A stretch of 64,000 nt of DNA from Trametes villosa (Eukaryota > Basidiomycota > Agaricomycetes > Polyporales > Polyporaceae). The stretch is from contig PUDQ02000080.1 of NCBI GenBank assembly GCA_002964805.2, forward strand, positions 248,001-312,000. The letters are read 5' to 3'. Positions within the stretch are counted from its first letter, which is position 1. The number at the start of each line of letters is the position of its first letter. A program made the position numbers and the translations under genes. This document shows, in pieces, positions 44,587 to 62,760 of this stretch. The notes under the pieces were generated by a model. It made no database searches. It was not told the origin of the DNA and saw only the letters and a list, made by a program, of their open reading frames with translations.

Positions 44587-47565
44587 ATGCGCGCGCTCCA
44601 TGCCGTCTTCATCCTCGCGCTCTGTCTCGTTCGCATCTGCACGGCCCAATCGGGCACTCTCGGCCTTCAAGATGGCTTCCTCAGCTTCGACACGCCTGCT
44701 TTCAGCGTTCAACTCGTGAAGGACTCCCAGACGCTGTACTCGCTGAAGACCAAGGGAAACACTTCTGCCTTTGACTTCATCCCCGCAGACGTTATGACAC
44801 AACGGCAGTCGAACAGCAACTACCATCTCGGAGACCTCACGTTTCGCGCGCGGGTAGTAGGCTCGTCGGCCTGGACAAGCGGCGACACCGCAGCTCAAAG
44901 GCACAACGTCGCGCCGCTGGCCGCTGGTGGAAGTACGCTGGCCGCCGCAAACCTATCGCCGACGTTGCCCAGCGGCTCTCTCTTGAACGTCACTCGTCGA
45001 TGGGTTCTCAGTAACAACCAGCTGCAGCTCCTCTTCGACGTCACCAACTCGCAGAAACAAGCGGTCGAGATCGGCGCGCTGGGAGCCCCGCTGGAATTCA
45101 ACAACGTCAGTGAATATGCGTCCACACGACCCTAAACGATGCTAACCCGGTCCACAGATATTCACGGGTCGCACCGCCGCGCAGACGAACGAGCTCTGCA
45201 GCCTCTTCGACCCATACATCGGCCAGGACGCGGGATACGTGCAGGTGTCGCCTTTGCTGGGCACGCTTCCGGCCCTCCTCGTCCTGCCGGTCGGGAAGTC
45301 TCCTCTCGAAGGATGGAGGTTCCTCCCCGAGGATACGTCTACTTCCTTGGGTTACCAGTCCCAGACCTTCGAAGGCCTGTACGAATGGCAGTTCCATACG
45401 CTGGCCTACGCGCAGAACGAGTGGAAGAACGTCACGCCTTGGAACGCCCCTACCTCCGCTACCCTTCAACCTGGGGAGACTCGGACGTATGGTCTTCGCT
45501 TCGTCTTGGCGCCCTCCATCCGCGGCATCGAAAGCGCGTTACAGACAGCTCAGCGCCCTGTCGCAGTTGGAATACCTGGCTACATCCTCCCCTCCGACCA
45601 GCCTGGGAAACTCTTCCTCAGCTTCCCCTCCGCGGTGAAGTCTCTCTCCGTCAGTCCTGCCGGCGCGCTCTCTTGGACCACGAACACCGACCCGACCTCA
45701 TCAGCCTGGGTCGGCTACACAATCACCGGCCATACCTGGGGCCGCTCGCGCCTCACGGTCACCTACGCCGACGGCACAGTCCAGACCGTGCACTACTACG
45801 TGACGAGGCCGGCCACGCAGGTCCTCGCCGACCTCGGCAACTTCCTGACCACGGACTCGTGGTACGACGACCCCTCCGACCCGTTCCGCAGGTCGCCGTC
45901 GGTCATCAGCTACGACCGTGAGGTGAACGCGGTGGTGAAGGACGACCCGAGGGCGTGGATTCCTGGCTTGAGCGACGAGGCCGGGGCAGGGTCGTGGCTT
46001 GCGGCGTCGGTCAAGCAGTTCGCGCAGCCTAACGCGGTCGAGGTCGCCAAGATGGAGCAGTTTGTCAACCAGACGCTCTGGGGATCCATTCAAAACGCAG
46101 ATGGTTCGTGTTATCATTAATGTGAAGACGCTTTGCTTACGCTCGCTCCGGCAGGCACCGTGAAGAAGGTACGCTGCCGATGATCGTGCTCTTTATCGCC
46201 GATGCTTACTTGGAGTGTTGTAGGCCGTATACTTCTACCAACCCAGCCTCGTGCCCAACTACAACTACCCCTCGTCCATCTTCTGGGGGAACTGGTGGTC
46301 GTGGAACCAGGCGGCCTCCTTCGCGACGGATCGAGCATACGACTACGTGCACGTCATTGCGGCGTACTGGTCCCTCTACCGCGTCGCCCGCAACTACCCC
46401 ACCCTCGTGAAGACGCACACCTGGGAGTGGTACCTCAACCAGGCTGTGATGACGGTGTCGACCATGACGAACGGACGGGTCGGGTACGCGAACGACGGCC
46501 TGATGGAAGAGACGGTCATTCGGTACCTACTGGACGACTTGAAGAGGGAGGGCTTGACGGCGAACGCGACGCTCGTCGAGAGCCGCATGCGAGCGCGTGA
46601 AAAGGTTTGGGCTGGAGAACGCTACCCGTGAGTGCTATGGCAGGATGCGAAAGCTTTTCGGGCACTGACGATACGAACGTACAGGTTCGGCTCGGAGATG
46701 GCCTGGGACTCTACTGGTCAGGAGGGCGTGTATGCATGGGCGACGTACTTCAACGACACGACGACTGCGCTCAACACCCTCAACTCAATCCTCGCCTATC
46801 AACCGACCGTGCCTCACTGGGGTTATAATGGTAACGCGCGGCGCTACTGGTAAATCCTGCATGCATATCAGTCGAGCTCGGGCTGACGATGCGTCCAGGG
46901 ACAACGTCTACGGGGGGAAGCTGCAGCGGATCGAGCGTCAAATCCACCACTACGGCAGTGGCCTCAACGCCATCCCGCTCATCTCCCAATTCCGCACGAC
47001 GCCCACCGACTACTACCTGCTCCGCGTCGGCTTCGCGGGGCTCAGCGGGCCGCTCTCGAACATCGACCAGGGCGGGTTCGCGGCCGCGTCCTTCCACTCC
47101 TTCGCGAACACGCTCAAGTGGGACGGCTACTCGGGCGACTACGGCCCGAACTTCGTCGGCCACGCGCTCGAGATGGGCACCTACATCGTCGACCACCCCG
47201 ACTTCGGCTGGCAGGCGTTTGGGGGAAACGTGCTCGCGACGGCGCCGACGGTGAAGGTGCAGACGCTCGACTCGCTACGGCGCCGGGTGTTCGTCGCGCC
47301 CATCGGGGCGTGGCTCAGCTTGGACGCCGGCGCGTTCTCCGAGGTCGACTTCGACCCGTCGAAGAAATCTGTGACGTTGTCTATCAGTGCTGCAGCTCCT
47401 GGTGCGGCAGGAGCAGCTGCCGCTCCTACTGCCCGCCTCGTCGTAGCCAACACCGCGCAAAACGGTCTGGGGGTGCTGAAGCCGACCGGGAGCTTCAAGC
47501 AGGATGCGGGGGCATGGGTGATTCCTTTCAGCAGCGGGAAGGCCACTGTTACGCTCACACTCTGA
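44587..47565 (+). CDS. Secreted glycoside-hydrolase-like protein (DUF5695-type)
   Basis: Large extracellular protein of about 880 residues. A signal peptide (MRALHAVFILALCLVRICTA, cleavage near TAQ) is followed by a beta-rich N-terminal domain (SGTLGLQDGFLSFDTPAFSV). Then come EWKNVTPWNAPTSATLQPGE, an Ig-like middle part (AGALSWTTNTDPTSSAWVGY) and a helical barrel-like domain with many Trp/Tyr (FWGNWWSWNQAASFATDRAY, VGYANDGLMEETVIRYLL, MAWDSTGQEGVYAWATYF, KWDGYSGDYGPNFVGHALEM). The aromatic-rich helical domain resembles alpha/alpha-toroid polysaccharide-degrading enzymes. I believe it is the DUF5695 family, but no catalytic residues are assigned. Six introns. It ends convergent with ARO1, 129 bp apart. 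Confidence 0.78.
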
Positions 47566-47694
47566 AGCTACGCCAAGAAAATGTTGCACATTGATGTTGT
47601 CAGTACATGTTGAGTACATTCGATCTTTCGTCTACCTCTACTTCGAGCGCCCCCCTGGGTCAACTACCATTCCGTATCAAGACCGTACAAGGAG

Positions 47695-53885
<6,191 letters not shown>

Positions 53886-54224
53886 TTTGACAAGCCTGAG
53901 CGACCCTGGGCGACCCTGTACTGTTTTTACGTCGCGCTGTGGACGTACCGCGGTCGTAGGAATGTTCACACCGCGCTCCGGGTCGGAGGAGGACTGAAAG
54001 AGGTCGAAAGCTGCAATGACTCCGGTCCGAGAAGCACGGAGCTGTAAATATTATGGGCGCTAAGCTAAATTGGGCCGGAAAACATCGGCGAGCGTCGCTA
54101 GAGGCCGGGAGCGCGCCTGAGCGCGCGCGCAGAATTTCATCATCATCCACGACGACCTCGACGCCCTCGGCGTCCTCCCCCAATTCCTCCTCCTCCTCGC
54201 GCAGGTGCCGCCCTCTGTTGCAAG
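53886..54224. promoter_or_regulatory. Divergent promoter of ARO1 and the NADH dehydrogenase
   Basis: 339 bp between opposite ATGs. No TATA box or clear Gcn4-type TGACTCA site was seen. Confidence 0.5.
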
Positions 54225-56685
54225 ATGGCCATGCAAGCTTCAAGACGTATGTTCTCGCCTAAACCTTCGTGCTAGGAATCAAAACGGATTCTCAATTTCT
54301 GATTGCGACTCGCCAACGTTTAGTTCTGGGCCGAAGCCTGGTCAGATCTCGACCAGCCGTGCTTCCGCGCTCCTCGTTCTCAAGGAGATTGCTGACCACG
54401 GGGACAGAGGGCGCATCTGCGGTATGTCACCGTCTCTGACCGTCGCTTGTGTAGTTCTCACATTCGTGCGCCTGTGAAGCCGCCGCCCCCACCGAAATAT
54501 AAGCCGTCCCTGTGGAAGCGCTTCCTCCAGGTCACCGGAAGCATCACTCTGGTGACGCTCTCCACCGGCGCGGCATTTTACTATGTCGCGCAGAAGGACC
54601 GCACTCCGGGCCCTCAGCTCCCTCACGACCCGACCAAGAAGACCCTCGTCATTTTGGGAAGCGGATGGGGCGCGACGAGCCTACTCAACTCGCTCGAGAC
54701 GGCGGATTACAATGTCGTGAGTACCCATTCCCACCTCTGTGAGACGCGCCGACGTGACTGTGCGAGCAGATTGTGATCAGCCCGAAGAACTACTTCCTGT
54801 TCACCCCGCTGTTGCCCAGTGTTGCGGTGGGTACGCTCAGCCCGCGCTCAATCTTGCAGCGTAAGTTGCGTCATAGCTCGTCCATTGCCGAGCGTCCACC
54901 TGACCTTCGAGGAAGCGACGCGTTATGTCACGCGTCATAAAAAGCGACAAGTCACCGTGATTGAAGCGTCCGCTACGGACGTTGATGTAAGAATCTAATA
55001 GCTTCAAGTCATGTCGCCGACTCATTGTATCTCGCCTAGCCTACCACCAAGACTGTCACCTTTGCCGGTAAGTCTATCCAAGAATCAGAAGAAGCAATCT
55101 GACCTCAGTCTTCCAGATACCTCCGAGATCCAAGGACTGGTCTCCACAACAACGATACCCTACGACTACTTGGTCTTCGCCGTCGGTGCGGAGGTCCAGA
55201 CCTTCAACATCCCTGGTGTGAGGGAACATGCGTGCTTCATGAAGGAGCTTGAAGATGCGGAGAAGATGCAGCGCCGCTTCCTGGACTGTAAGGGTTTCGG
55301 TTCCTTTCGCGATGAATATACTCAACTTCGGTTTAGGCCTTGAGAGCGCTGCGTTCCCTGGACAGAGCCAAGAGGAGATTAAGAGGCTGCTCCACATGGT
55401 GAGCTGGCACTGCTGCTGTAACAGGTGTGATGTTGACGTCTCGCAGGTTGTCGTTGGTGGCGGTCCTACCGGTGTCGAGCTGAGGTATGTGGGGAACTCA
55501 CCCACGCCGCAGCACATGATTAACGCGCATACAGCGGTGAACTCCACGACTTCCTCGAGCAGGATCTCCGCTCGTGGTACCCCGAGCTCGCGGAGAACGT
55601 CCGCATCTCCCTCGTGGAGGCTCTCCCGTCCGTGCTGCCTATGTTCAGCAAGCAGCTGATCGACTACACCGAGTCCACCTTCAAGGAGGCGAAGATCGAC
55701 ATCCTCACCAAGACGATGGTCAAGGAGATCAAGGACAAGAGCGTCGTCCTCCAGATGCCTGACAAGACCGTTGTCGAGGTCCCCTGTGGTCTCGTCGTTT
55801 GGGCTGCGGTTAGTACCTGCCTCGCTCACGATACTGGAGCATACGTTGACGGCGCTGCTCAGGGCAACACTCTTCGCAAGGTCACCCGCGACTTGATGTC
55901 GAAGTTCCCCGACGTTCAGACCAACAGGCGCGGTATCACCGTCGATGGTGAGCGCATCGCCCTATCCACCGAACTTATTCAGTGCTAATATATGCGTCAG
56001 AATGTCTCCGCATGGCGGGCTCGAACGGCAGCATCTTCGCCATCGGCGACTGCTCTGCAACGTCGTACGCGCCCACCGCCCAGGTCGCCTCCCAGGAGGG
56101 TGCCTACCTCGCGCGCGTTCTCTCCCAGATTGCGAAGAAGGATGAGCTTGAGACGCGTCTGAAGGAGCTCCAGGTTTCTGCCGCGCCTGAAACCAAGGAG
56201 GAGCGCGAGCAGGTCGAGAAGCGCCTTGCCAAGCTCGAGAAGATCCGCCCCTTCAAGTACTCGCACCAGGGTTCGCTTGCGTACGTCCCTTCAATGTGTT
56301 GCTATCGACACTGTCACTAACCTTTGACATAGGTATATTGGTTCGGACAAGGCCATTGCGGACCTGCCGTTCTTCAACGGAAACGTGCGTTGGGTCTATC
56401 TCTCTTGTTCTCACGGTGAACTAACAAGATCATTTGTAGTTCGCCTCCGGCGGTGTTGCTACTGTACGTGGCATAGGGCATTTTTAAAGCGCATATATTC
56501 ACCTTTTGCCGACAGTTCCTCTTCTGGCGCAGCGCCTACCTCAGCACGCTCTTCTCGATCCGTAACCGCACGCTCGTCGCCACTGACTGGCTGTACGTGA
56601 AGCTCTTCGGACGGTACGCCCTTCCTATCTCCTTCCTGCGCAGCAGTCCCCTGACGCCGCCTCCAGCGATGTGAGCCGTGAATGA
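54225..56685 (+). CDS. Alternative (type II) NADH:ubiquinone oxidoreductase, mitochondrial
   Basis: Rotenone-insensitive, non-proton-pumping NADH dehydrogenase of the inner mitochondrial membrane (NDE/NDI family). The N-terminus MAMQASR|LLGRSLVRSRPAVL is an Arg-rich presequence. KPSLWKRFLQVTGSITLVTL provides a membrane span. The FAD-binding motif is TLVILGSGWGATSLLNSLE, followed by ISPKNYFLFTPLLPSVAVGT. The NADH-binding motif is VVVGGGPTGVELSGELHDFL. GSNGSIFAIGDCSATSYAPT and TAQVASQEGAYLARVLSQ are the C-terminal flavin motif. There is no EF-hand insert. The last exon is created by an intron whose acceptor restores GRDVSRE, the conserved C-terminus. About ten exons. The presence of the span suggests an external (NDE) rather than internal enzyme, as inference. 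Confidence 0.9.
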
Positions 56686-59474
56686 GCGACCCATCTATTC
56701 GCGCTCTCGCGCCTCGGACACGGCCATAGACTATATAAGACTCGCTTAGTTGAATAGACTTTAGAGGTATCCGTACTGTCTCCCGTAACCCACACATGCC
56801 ACCTACCGTACGCTACGTCCCCCAGGTGTGTCGGACAATCGGACTTACTATTCGTGTTCACCGGTATGTGTCCCAGAGCGTTTTTCAACAGCCTTTACAG
56901 TCGACGTTCCAAGAGAAGAGATCGTCCTGGCGTCTGAGCGAGGGGTACGAGCGGACATAACGGTCCTGATTGTAGCGGTCATGGATCTGCATGGAAATGA
57001 ACCCAGCGCACTGAATTCGAAGCCTGCCGACGCTCGCGCGAAAGTGAGTGCAGATCCGGTGTTGACCTGGTTCTTCGCGCTAACAACGTTCCTTTCCTTC
57101 CCCCTTTGTAGTGGTTCGGAGCAGCTGACCTTGCACCACATCAATGGACGGAATAACGATGCGTGCGCGGGTCCGCCGGGTGCGCAACTCGGCGGTAAGT
57201 GTATTGCGGAGGACAGGATCGCGATCACGCGCACCCGCGAAGCGCGTCGAAAGACGCGACGCGTCAAAGGCGTAGACGGGGATCGACGGGGGCACGAGCT
57301 TCCTTCTCTGCTCGTTCCACCATCTCTTCACGCTTCCTTCTCTGCTCATTCCATCGTGCTCTTCACATCCCTCCGCCCCTGTCCCTCGCACCTTCTGCGC
57401 GTCCTTGTCTCCGTTTTCTTCTGCGCACTCTCAGAACGATTCAAGTGCGTATATATACGGATGGGAAAGTCAGCAACGGGCACGGGGCGACCACGCGCTG
57501 TCCGGCGGTAGATGCGCGTATGTCAAGAGGTGGCGCGGTGGCTTGTTTCCGTGACGCACCATCATCCCGAGAATGCCTTGTGGCGGCGAAGGAAGAGGTA
57601 GGTTCTTGCTTCCTTCTCGATACGGCCCCTTCATCCACTCAATGATCCCATTCTTGTTCCATCGGACAGTTTCGAAGTGTCATGTCGCCGGGATCGGTCG
57701 CGAGATCGGCGACAGAGCCCGTGTCGCTCGGCGTATTAAAGGGCGACGTCGAGCGCGGCGGATGGACGGCTTTCCCCCCTCTTCGAATATCCGCGCTCAC
57801 GTCAAGAACAACAACTTCTTCGCAATCGTCAATCATTTTGCGACAAGTCTTTATCGTATCCGTGAGTCCTTCGACACGCTCCTCAAGTCGACGCGTTTGC
57901 TTGGAAGATCATCCAGAGCAACTCTAGGCTAACACGACCACACTGTAGCTCGACGCATCCCACCAGCCCAGTCCTCGCACTCACTGCCCTCCACCTACAT
58001 TAGAAATGCATTGCATTCCCCGTCTGCGCTTCGGCGCCTACTTCGTCCTTTGCATGGTTGAAGAGACCCGAGTCATCAAACGCGCATTTGTCCGCCTCCT
58101 AGGCACTGGCGCCCGACACAGCCGACGCAGCAGTATACAGAACGCGTCCATGCCCCACACACCTCTCCCACCGTCCGCGGATCAGTCCTACATGCCACCC
58201 CCAGCCTGGATCGTATTCGCAGGCAGCCCGCACAGAAATAGCGTGCGAGCCCGCAGCCGCGGAAAGAGAGTGCGCCTTCTCTTCTTGTGCACCGCGAAGC
58301 TGAAGAATAGCGTTGCCGGTGCATTTCAGCTGTGTTTCTCAGGCGGTCCGGCTGGAAGGTGTGTGAGGAGATTCTACCGCGCCACTGGGGGCGCGTGGTA
58401 TCTGATAAGATTCACGGGAGCATCACCTGCCACGCCGCCATGCGGCTTGCCAACTCGCAGGCTGAGGGGGATTGAACGGTTCGGCGCATCGCAAAGCCTG
58501 ACGTCCAAGGCCTGGACAGTATTTGCGACAGCGGCCGGGTAACGAGTTGGCACACACTTGCAGCTGCTCGGTCAGCGCAGCACTAGGCAACGGTGAGTTG
58601 ACTGTATGCACTGCAAGCGGTAGGCAACTAACTCGTTGCAATGCCAGTCACGGCGTTTACCTCGTCGTGTCATGTCCGCAGTTTACGAAGTCTCGACGCT
58701 GTTGCTTTTTCGGCCGAGATGTCACAGTAGCTCCGACAGCGGCGCCTGCATTGTCATCGGAGCCCCGACGTCGTACCGCCAGTTCAAAGATACCATGACG
58801 AAGCATCCTGAGGACCCTGCCAGTATACTGCGGAGGCGCATGTTGTGATATGAGCATGCATACCCTGAGTCTGGCATGTAGGTTCTCACGTCCCCATGGT
58901 CTGCACTGATGCACGAGTTATTCTCAGGTCAGCTTCTAGCCTCGAACCATCCGGGAAGACTCCCTGCTTGCCGGACAGCCTCTTGGAGTCCCTTCGGAAC
59001 AAGCCTGCCAGTGAATTCCCGCTGAGGGGTGTTTCCACACCGTTGCCGTGGTAGTCGCGGTAGCGGATGGAGCGATACCTGTGCATTCGCACACTGTGTC
59101 TGCCCTCAAACTTCAAAGTCGGCCCAGTGGCGGCGGTAAACGCCGGTATGCCCCTTTCGTTGATTTGCCTTTAATCTGATACCCGGCTAACCTGCCCGGT
59201 GGTCAGATGCGTTACCATAGAAAGACTTCTGCAATGTGTCTCGTCAAGATTGATCACGCCAATGTACGGCGAGATGAATGTTTCGTTCCCGCCGGAGGTG
59301 AGCACACTCGCATGCTTTCCACTGAGTAACTGGGTCCATGAAGGCGCAAAGCCACGCTGACACACGCCCGCCAGACTGGGTACTCATACGGGTCCGACAG
59401 CGCGATGGTCATGGTACTCATACCCACCCTTCGTGGCCGCTTCGCAGGCGGCGAAGGGGCGGAGAAGCTCCTTA

Positions 59475-59524
59475 TCATATCAGATAAGACAACCGGCGCG
59501 ACGTGGCTGTCTTATCTGATATGA
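59475..59524. promoter_or_regulatory. Palindrome of two ATCAGATAA (iron-GATA-type) motifs
   Basis: TCATATCAGATAAGACA (59475-59491) and its exact reverse complement (59508-59524) flank a 16-nt spacer. Each arm holds ATCAGATAA (59479-59487 plus; 59512-59520 minus), which fits the ATCWGATAA consensus of fungal iron-responsive GATA repressors (SreA/Urbs1/Fep1 family). The next recognised gene downstream is the ferric reductase, whose ATG is about 830 bp away. Binding is inferred, not shown. Confidence 0.65.
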
Positions 59525-60270
59525 CAGGCGCCCGCTTTGGGGTGCTTCTCGCCCCCAAGATAACGCCGCAACGCCATCTCGGAAGACCCTGTGATGTTCG
59601 TGCAGTGGTACGGCGACATCGAAGCCGTAATGTCAGACGGTGTCTCACACATGTGCACCACGCTGCTTGACATAGCTCGTTCTTCCTTTGATCTCGGGCT
59701 TACCACCGGTTGCGACAGGGCAGTGGCGATCTTGCGCATTCGTCGGACGTGTCAATTGCCTCCGTCGAATTTCGGCCCCAATGCCATGCGTTGGGAGACC
59801 TCACGAGTCCTCGGCGCCGAACCAATGTTCAGAGGGCGGAGGATCTGCGGAATATGTGAGTGCACCTTTGACGCCGCAGTCCACCGATTCCTGGTTACTC
59901 ACCGAACGGGCCGATTGGATCCAGAGCGAAACCGTCCTGGACCGTCAACATCGGCAGTCAATGATCCAATGTGGTAGGCCCAGTGCGCAATGCATAACGT
60001 ACATCGGAAGCAAAAGCCACTCAGAATGACCCGCTTCTTCGCCGGCCGAGGCAAAATTGCACTGGCATCATCAAGGTTTGGACGCCCGACCATGCTGCAG
60101 GCCTGCTTCTAGAATGAAGCCTGCGCCTCGGTGCCTCCCAGTGCGGCGGTCCGTCTCCCTCTCTCCGCTCTCCCCGAACACGGCAAGCAGGATGTCGTAT
60201 GGAGAGTCACCGCGTCCGTCAGCTTTTTCCCAGCCCTGCCTGTCCTGCCGCTGCGTAGACGTCCTGCTGG

Positions 60271-60280
60271 CTATTAAAGG
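60271..60280 (+). promoter_or_regulatory. TATA-like box of the ferric reductase
   Basis: CTATTAAAGG about 75 bp upstream of the ATG at 60353. Confidence 0.45.
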
Positions 60281-60352
60281 ACGCTGCGACACCGCCTGTG
60301 GGGCGACAGGAGGCCTGCCCCGGCACACTCTCTGCGCCATCCCAACGCAATC

Positions 60353-62760
60353 ATGGATTCGTCCCCGGCGTCAGCGCTCTACGCCCGTGCGGCCCCAAAC
60401 CCGGACAAGCCCATCCGCGTAAGCCGTAACAGGGCGTATCCTCGCCAGTTCTGGTGGTTCCTCGCGAGCTTCATCGTCTTCATCGCACTCTGTCAGCTCG
60501 TATCTTGGATCGCGACGAAGGTCTCTGCCCGGCGGCGCACCTCCCAACACCAGACGGGAGATAGCGAAGGCGGCGCGACTTCGTCGCCTAGGCGCACCTC
60601 CTGGCGCCGCCTCCCTCTGGCACTCGTCAACGGATATCGGGTCCTCGCCTTCCGAAGGACTCTGAACATTGGCGAATCGTTCAGCCTCACCTTCGCCGAG
60701 GTCGCTATCGTCTGCGGTTACATCATAGCCCTGTACATCTGGGGGTTCATCAATAGTGAGTCCGCAATTCTATCACCTCATACTCGTACTCACGCTCTTT
60801 CGGTAGCGACGGACCTAGCTGGCGAGAAGGTGAACGTCACCTACTGGGAGAATAGGCTCGGAGTGTTGGGCGCGAGCCACTTGCCGTTGATCACGGCGCT
60901 GGGGACCAGAAACAACGCCCTCTCCTGTGAGTCGTTCTCGACGGCTACGTTTAGACGGATAATGGACCTTAATTGTTCTCCTAGACATCACGGGCGTGAG
61001 CTATGATAGGGTAAGCCGAACATACGAGTACATGGTCCTTTCTCTAACAAATAACCTCTATTGCACAGCTGAAGTTCATACATCGCATGATTGCGCGCTC
61101 TGTGTTCATCCTGCTGTGGGCACACGGAGGGGCGAGGGTGAGTTCCTCTTCCTTCCTGCGTTCCGAGAGCCCCGCTGACCATGATGCCCTTCGCTAGCTG
61201 GTCACGTAAGTACACGATTCGTTACTCACTGGGATATACTGCTCATGAACATTCTGCGATGTAGTCTCATGGCGTCACAGTACCCCCCATGGTTTGTGCC
61301 TCTCGGAATCATCGCAATGTCTTTCTACGCCCTCTTGTTGGTCGTGTCCATCCGGCCGATCCGTGCTCGCTTCTACGAGATCTTCTACTATGTGCACGTG
61401 TTTTCTGTGCTGTGAGCATTCTCACCGATCCTCGTATCCTCACGATCTGAGCGCTCTCTCATCAGCGTCATCCTCTTCGCTGGATACTTCCATGCTAACG
61501 ACCAGCTGTTCGGATTCTACGTCTGGCCGTGCTTCATCATCTGGGGCCTCGACCGCGCGATCCGCTTCGCGCGTCTCGTCGTCTACAACCACCTCTACTT
61601 CGGCTTCAGCAAGGCGTCCAGCCAGCTCGACGCGTCCGTCGAGCTGCTTTCGCCCCACCTCGTGCGCCTGCACATCAAGCGCCCTCCGCACTTCCGCTGG
61701 ACGCCCGGCCAGACCGCATTCCTCGGAATGCCGGCCGTATCCCGGTTCCCCATCGAGTCGCACCCGTTCACTATCGCGAGCGTCGACGCGCGTTACGCGC
61801 TGGCCGACATGACGCCCGCGCGCACTGCAGACTCCGAGAAGGACGGCTCGGATGCTGCCTCGGACGCAGGCGCGACGCTCTACTGGAACGAGCTCGTGTT
61901 CCTGATCCACGTCCGCGAGGGCTACACGCGTCGCCTGGCGGACTACGCCGCGTGCGGCAAGAAGGTCAAGGTGCTCGTCGACGGCCCGTACGGCTTCTCG
62001 CCGGATCTCGACAGCGACGATACCGTCGTGCTCGTTGCTGGTACGCCGAACGCGCTGATGAAATGGCGTGCTTATATTGATCCGCACTGGGATACAGGGA
62101 GCTCTGGCGTATCGTACACCTTGTCGACCTTCTTGGGGGCGCTGAGCCACATCAAAAACGGCAAGAGCAGATGCAGCAAGATCGTGTTCATCTGGTGCAT
62201 CCGTGATGCCAGTGAGTGCCGCCTCCTCGAGTCCTCCGTCGCGTGCCATCAACCGTTTCTGATCGGCCTCCTCCGCGCAGGCCACCTGGACTGGGTCTCG
62301 CAGGCACTCAGCAAGGCACTCGAGCTAGCGCCTTCTGGCGTCGATATTTCTATCCGCATCTTCGTCACCGCTCAAAGCGGGCAAGCTCTCGCCAAGGAGG
62401 GCTCATGGAACGAGGACGAGTCCGTGCACTCCTCCTCGGAGGGCGCGTCGCCGACCGCCAAGGCCAGCCCGTCTTCCTTGCTCAACTTCCCGGCGGTCCA
62501 GCTATCGCAGGGCCGCCCTGACCTCTCTGTGCTGCTCCGCGAGGAGGTCGAGGCGAACACGGGGCGACTCTCTGTGACGGGTGCGTGCAACCTCCCAGAC
62601 GCCTAAGTACTGGAGCCGATACTGATAGGCTTGTGCCGCAGTTTGCGGGTCGGAGGGCATCGCACGCGCTTGCCGCACGGCGCTCAGGCTCCCCATGTCG
62701 ACTGCGCTGCGGGGCGGGCCCAGCGTCGTCCTGCACGTCGAGTCCTTCGGGTATGCCTAG
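60353..62760 (+). CDS. Ferric/cupric reductase transmembrane component (FRE family)
   Basis: Plasma-membrane flavocytochrome that reduces extracellular Fe(III) or Cu(II) with cytosolic NADPH for high-affinity uptake. MDSSPASALYARAAPNPDKP leads to the first span (FWWFLASFIVFIALCQLVSW). The ferric-reductase core shows the heme histidines in GASHLPLITALGTRNNALSY, DRLKFIHRMIAR and ILLWAHGGAR. Helices ASQYPPWFVPLGIIAMSFYA and IFYYVHVFSV|LVILFAGYFHA follow. The FAD-binding segment is AVSRFPIESHPFTIAS (HPFT-type motif). The NADPH-binding loop, LVAG|GSSGVSYTLSTFL, is split by an intron. The C-terminus VTVCGSEGIARACRTALRLP gives the CGxxG-like end. Seven or eight exons; the last intron (near 62581-62641) must be spliced to reach the stop at 62758-62760. 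Confidence 0.9.

Larger units (their letters stand above)
56686..60352. other. Gene-poor region, 3.7 kb
   Basis: The longest stretch without a recognisable gene. Open frames (for example 56828-57511 plus, 58006-58542 plus, 59171-59478 minus) lack family motifs and the usual third-position G/C bias. Some stretches, such as 57680-57930, are open in three frames at once. It contains the GATA-motif palindrome at 59475-59524 and the ferric reductase promoter. No transposase or reverse-transcriptase motif was recognised. Confidence 0.5.
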
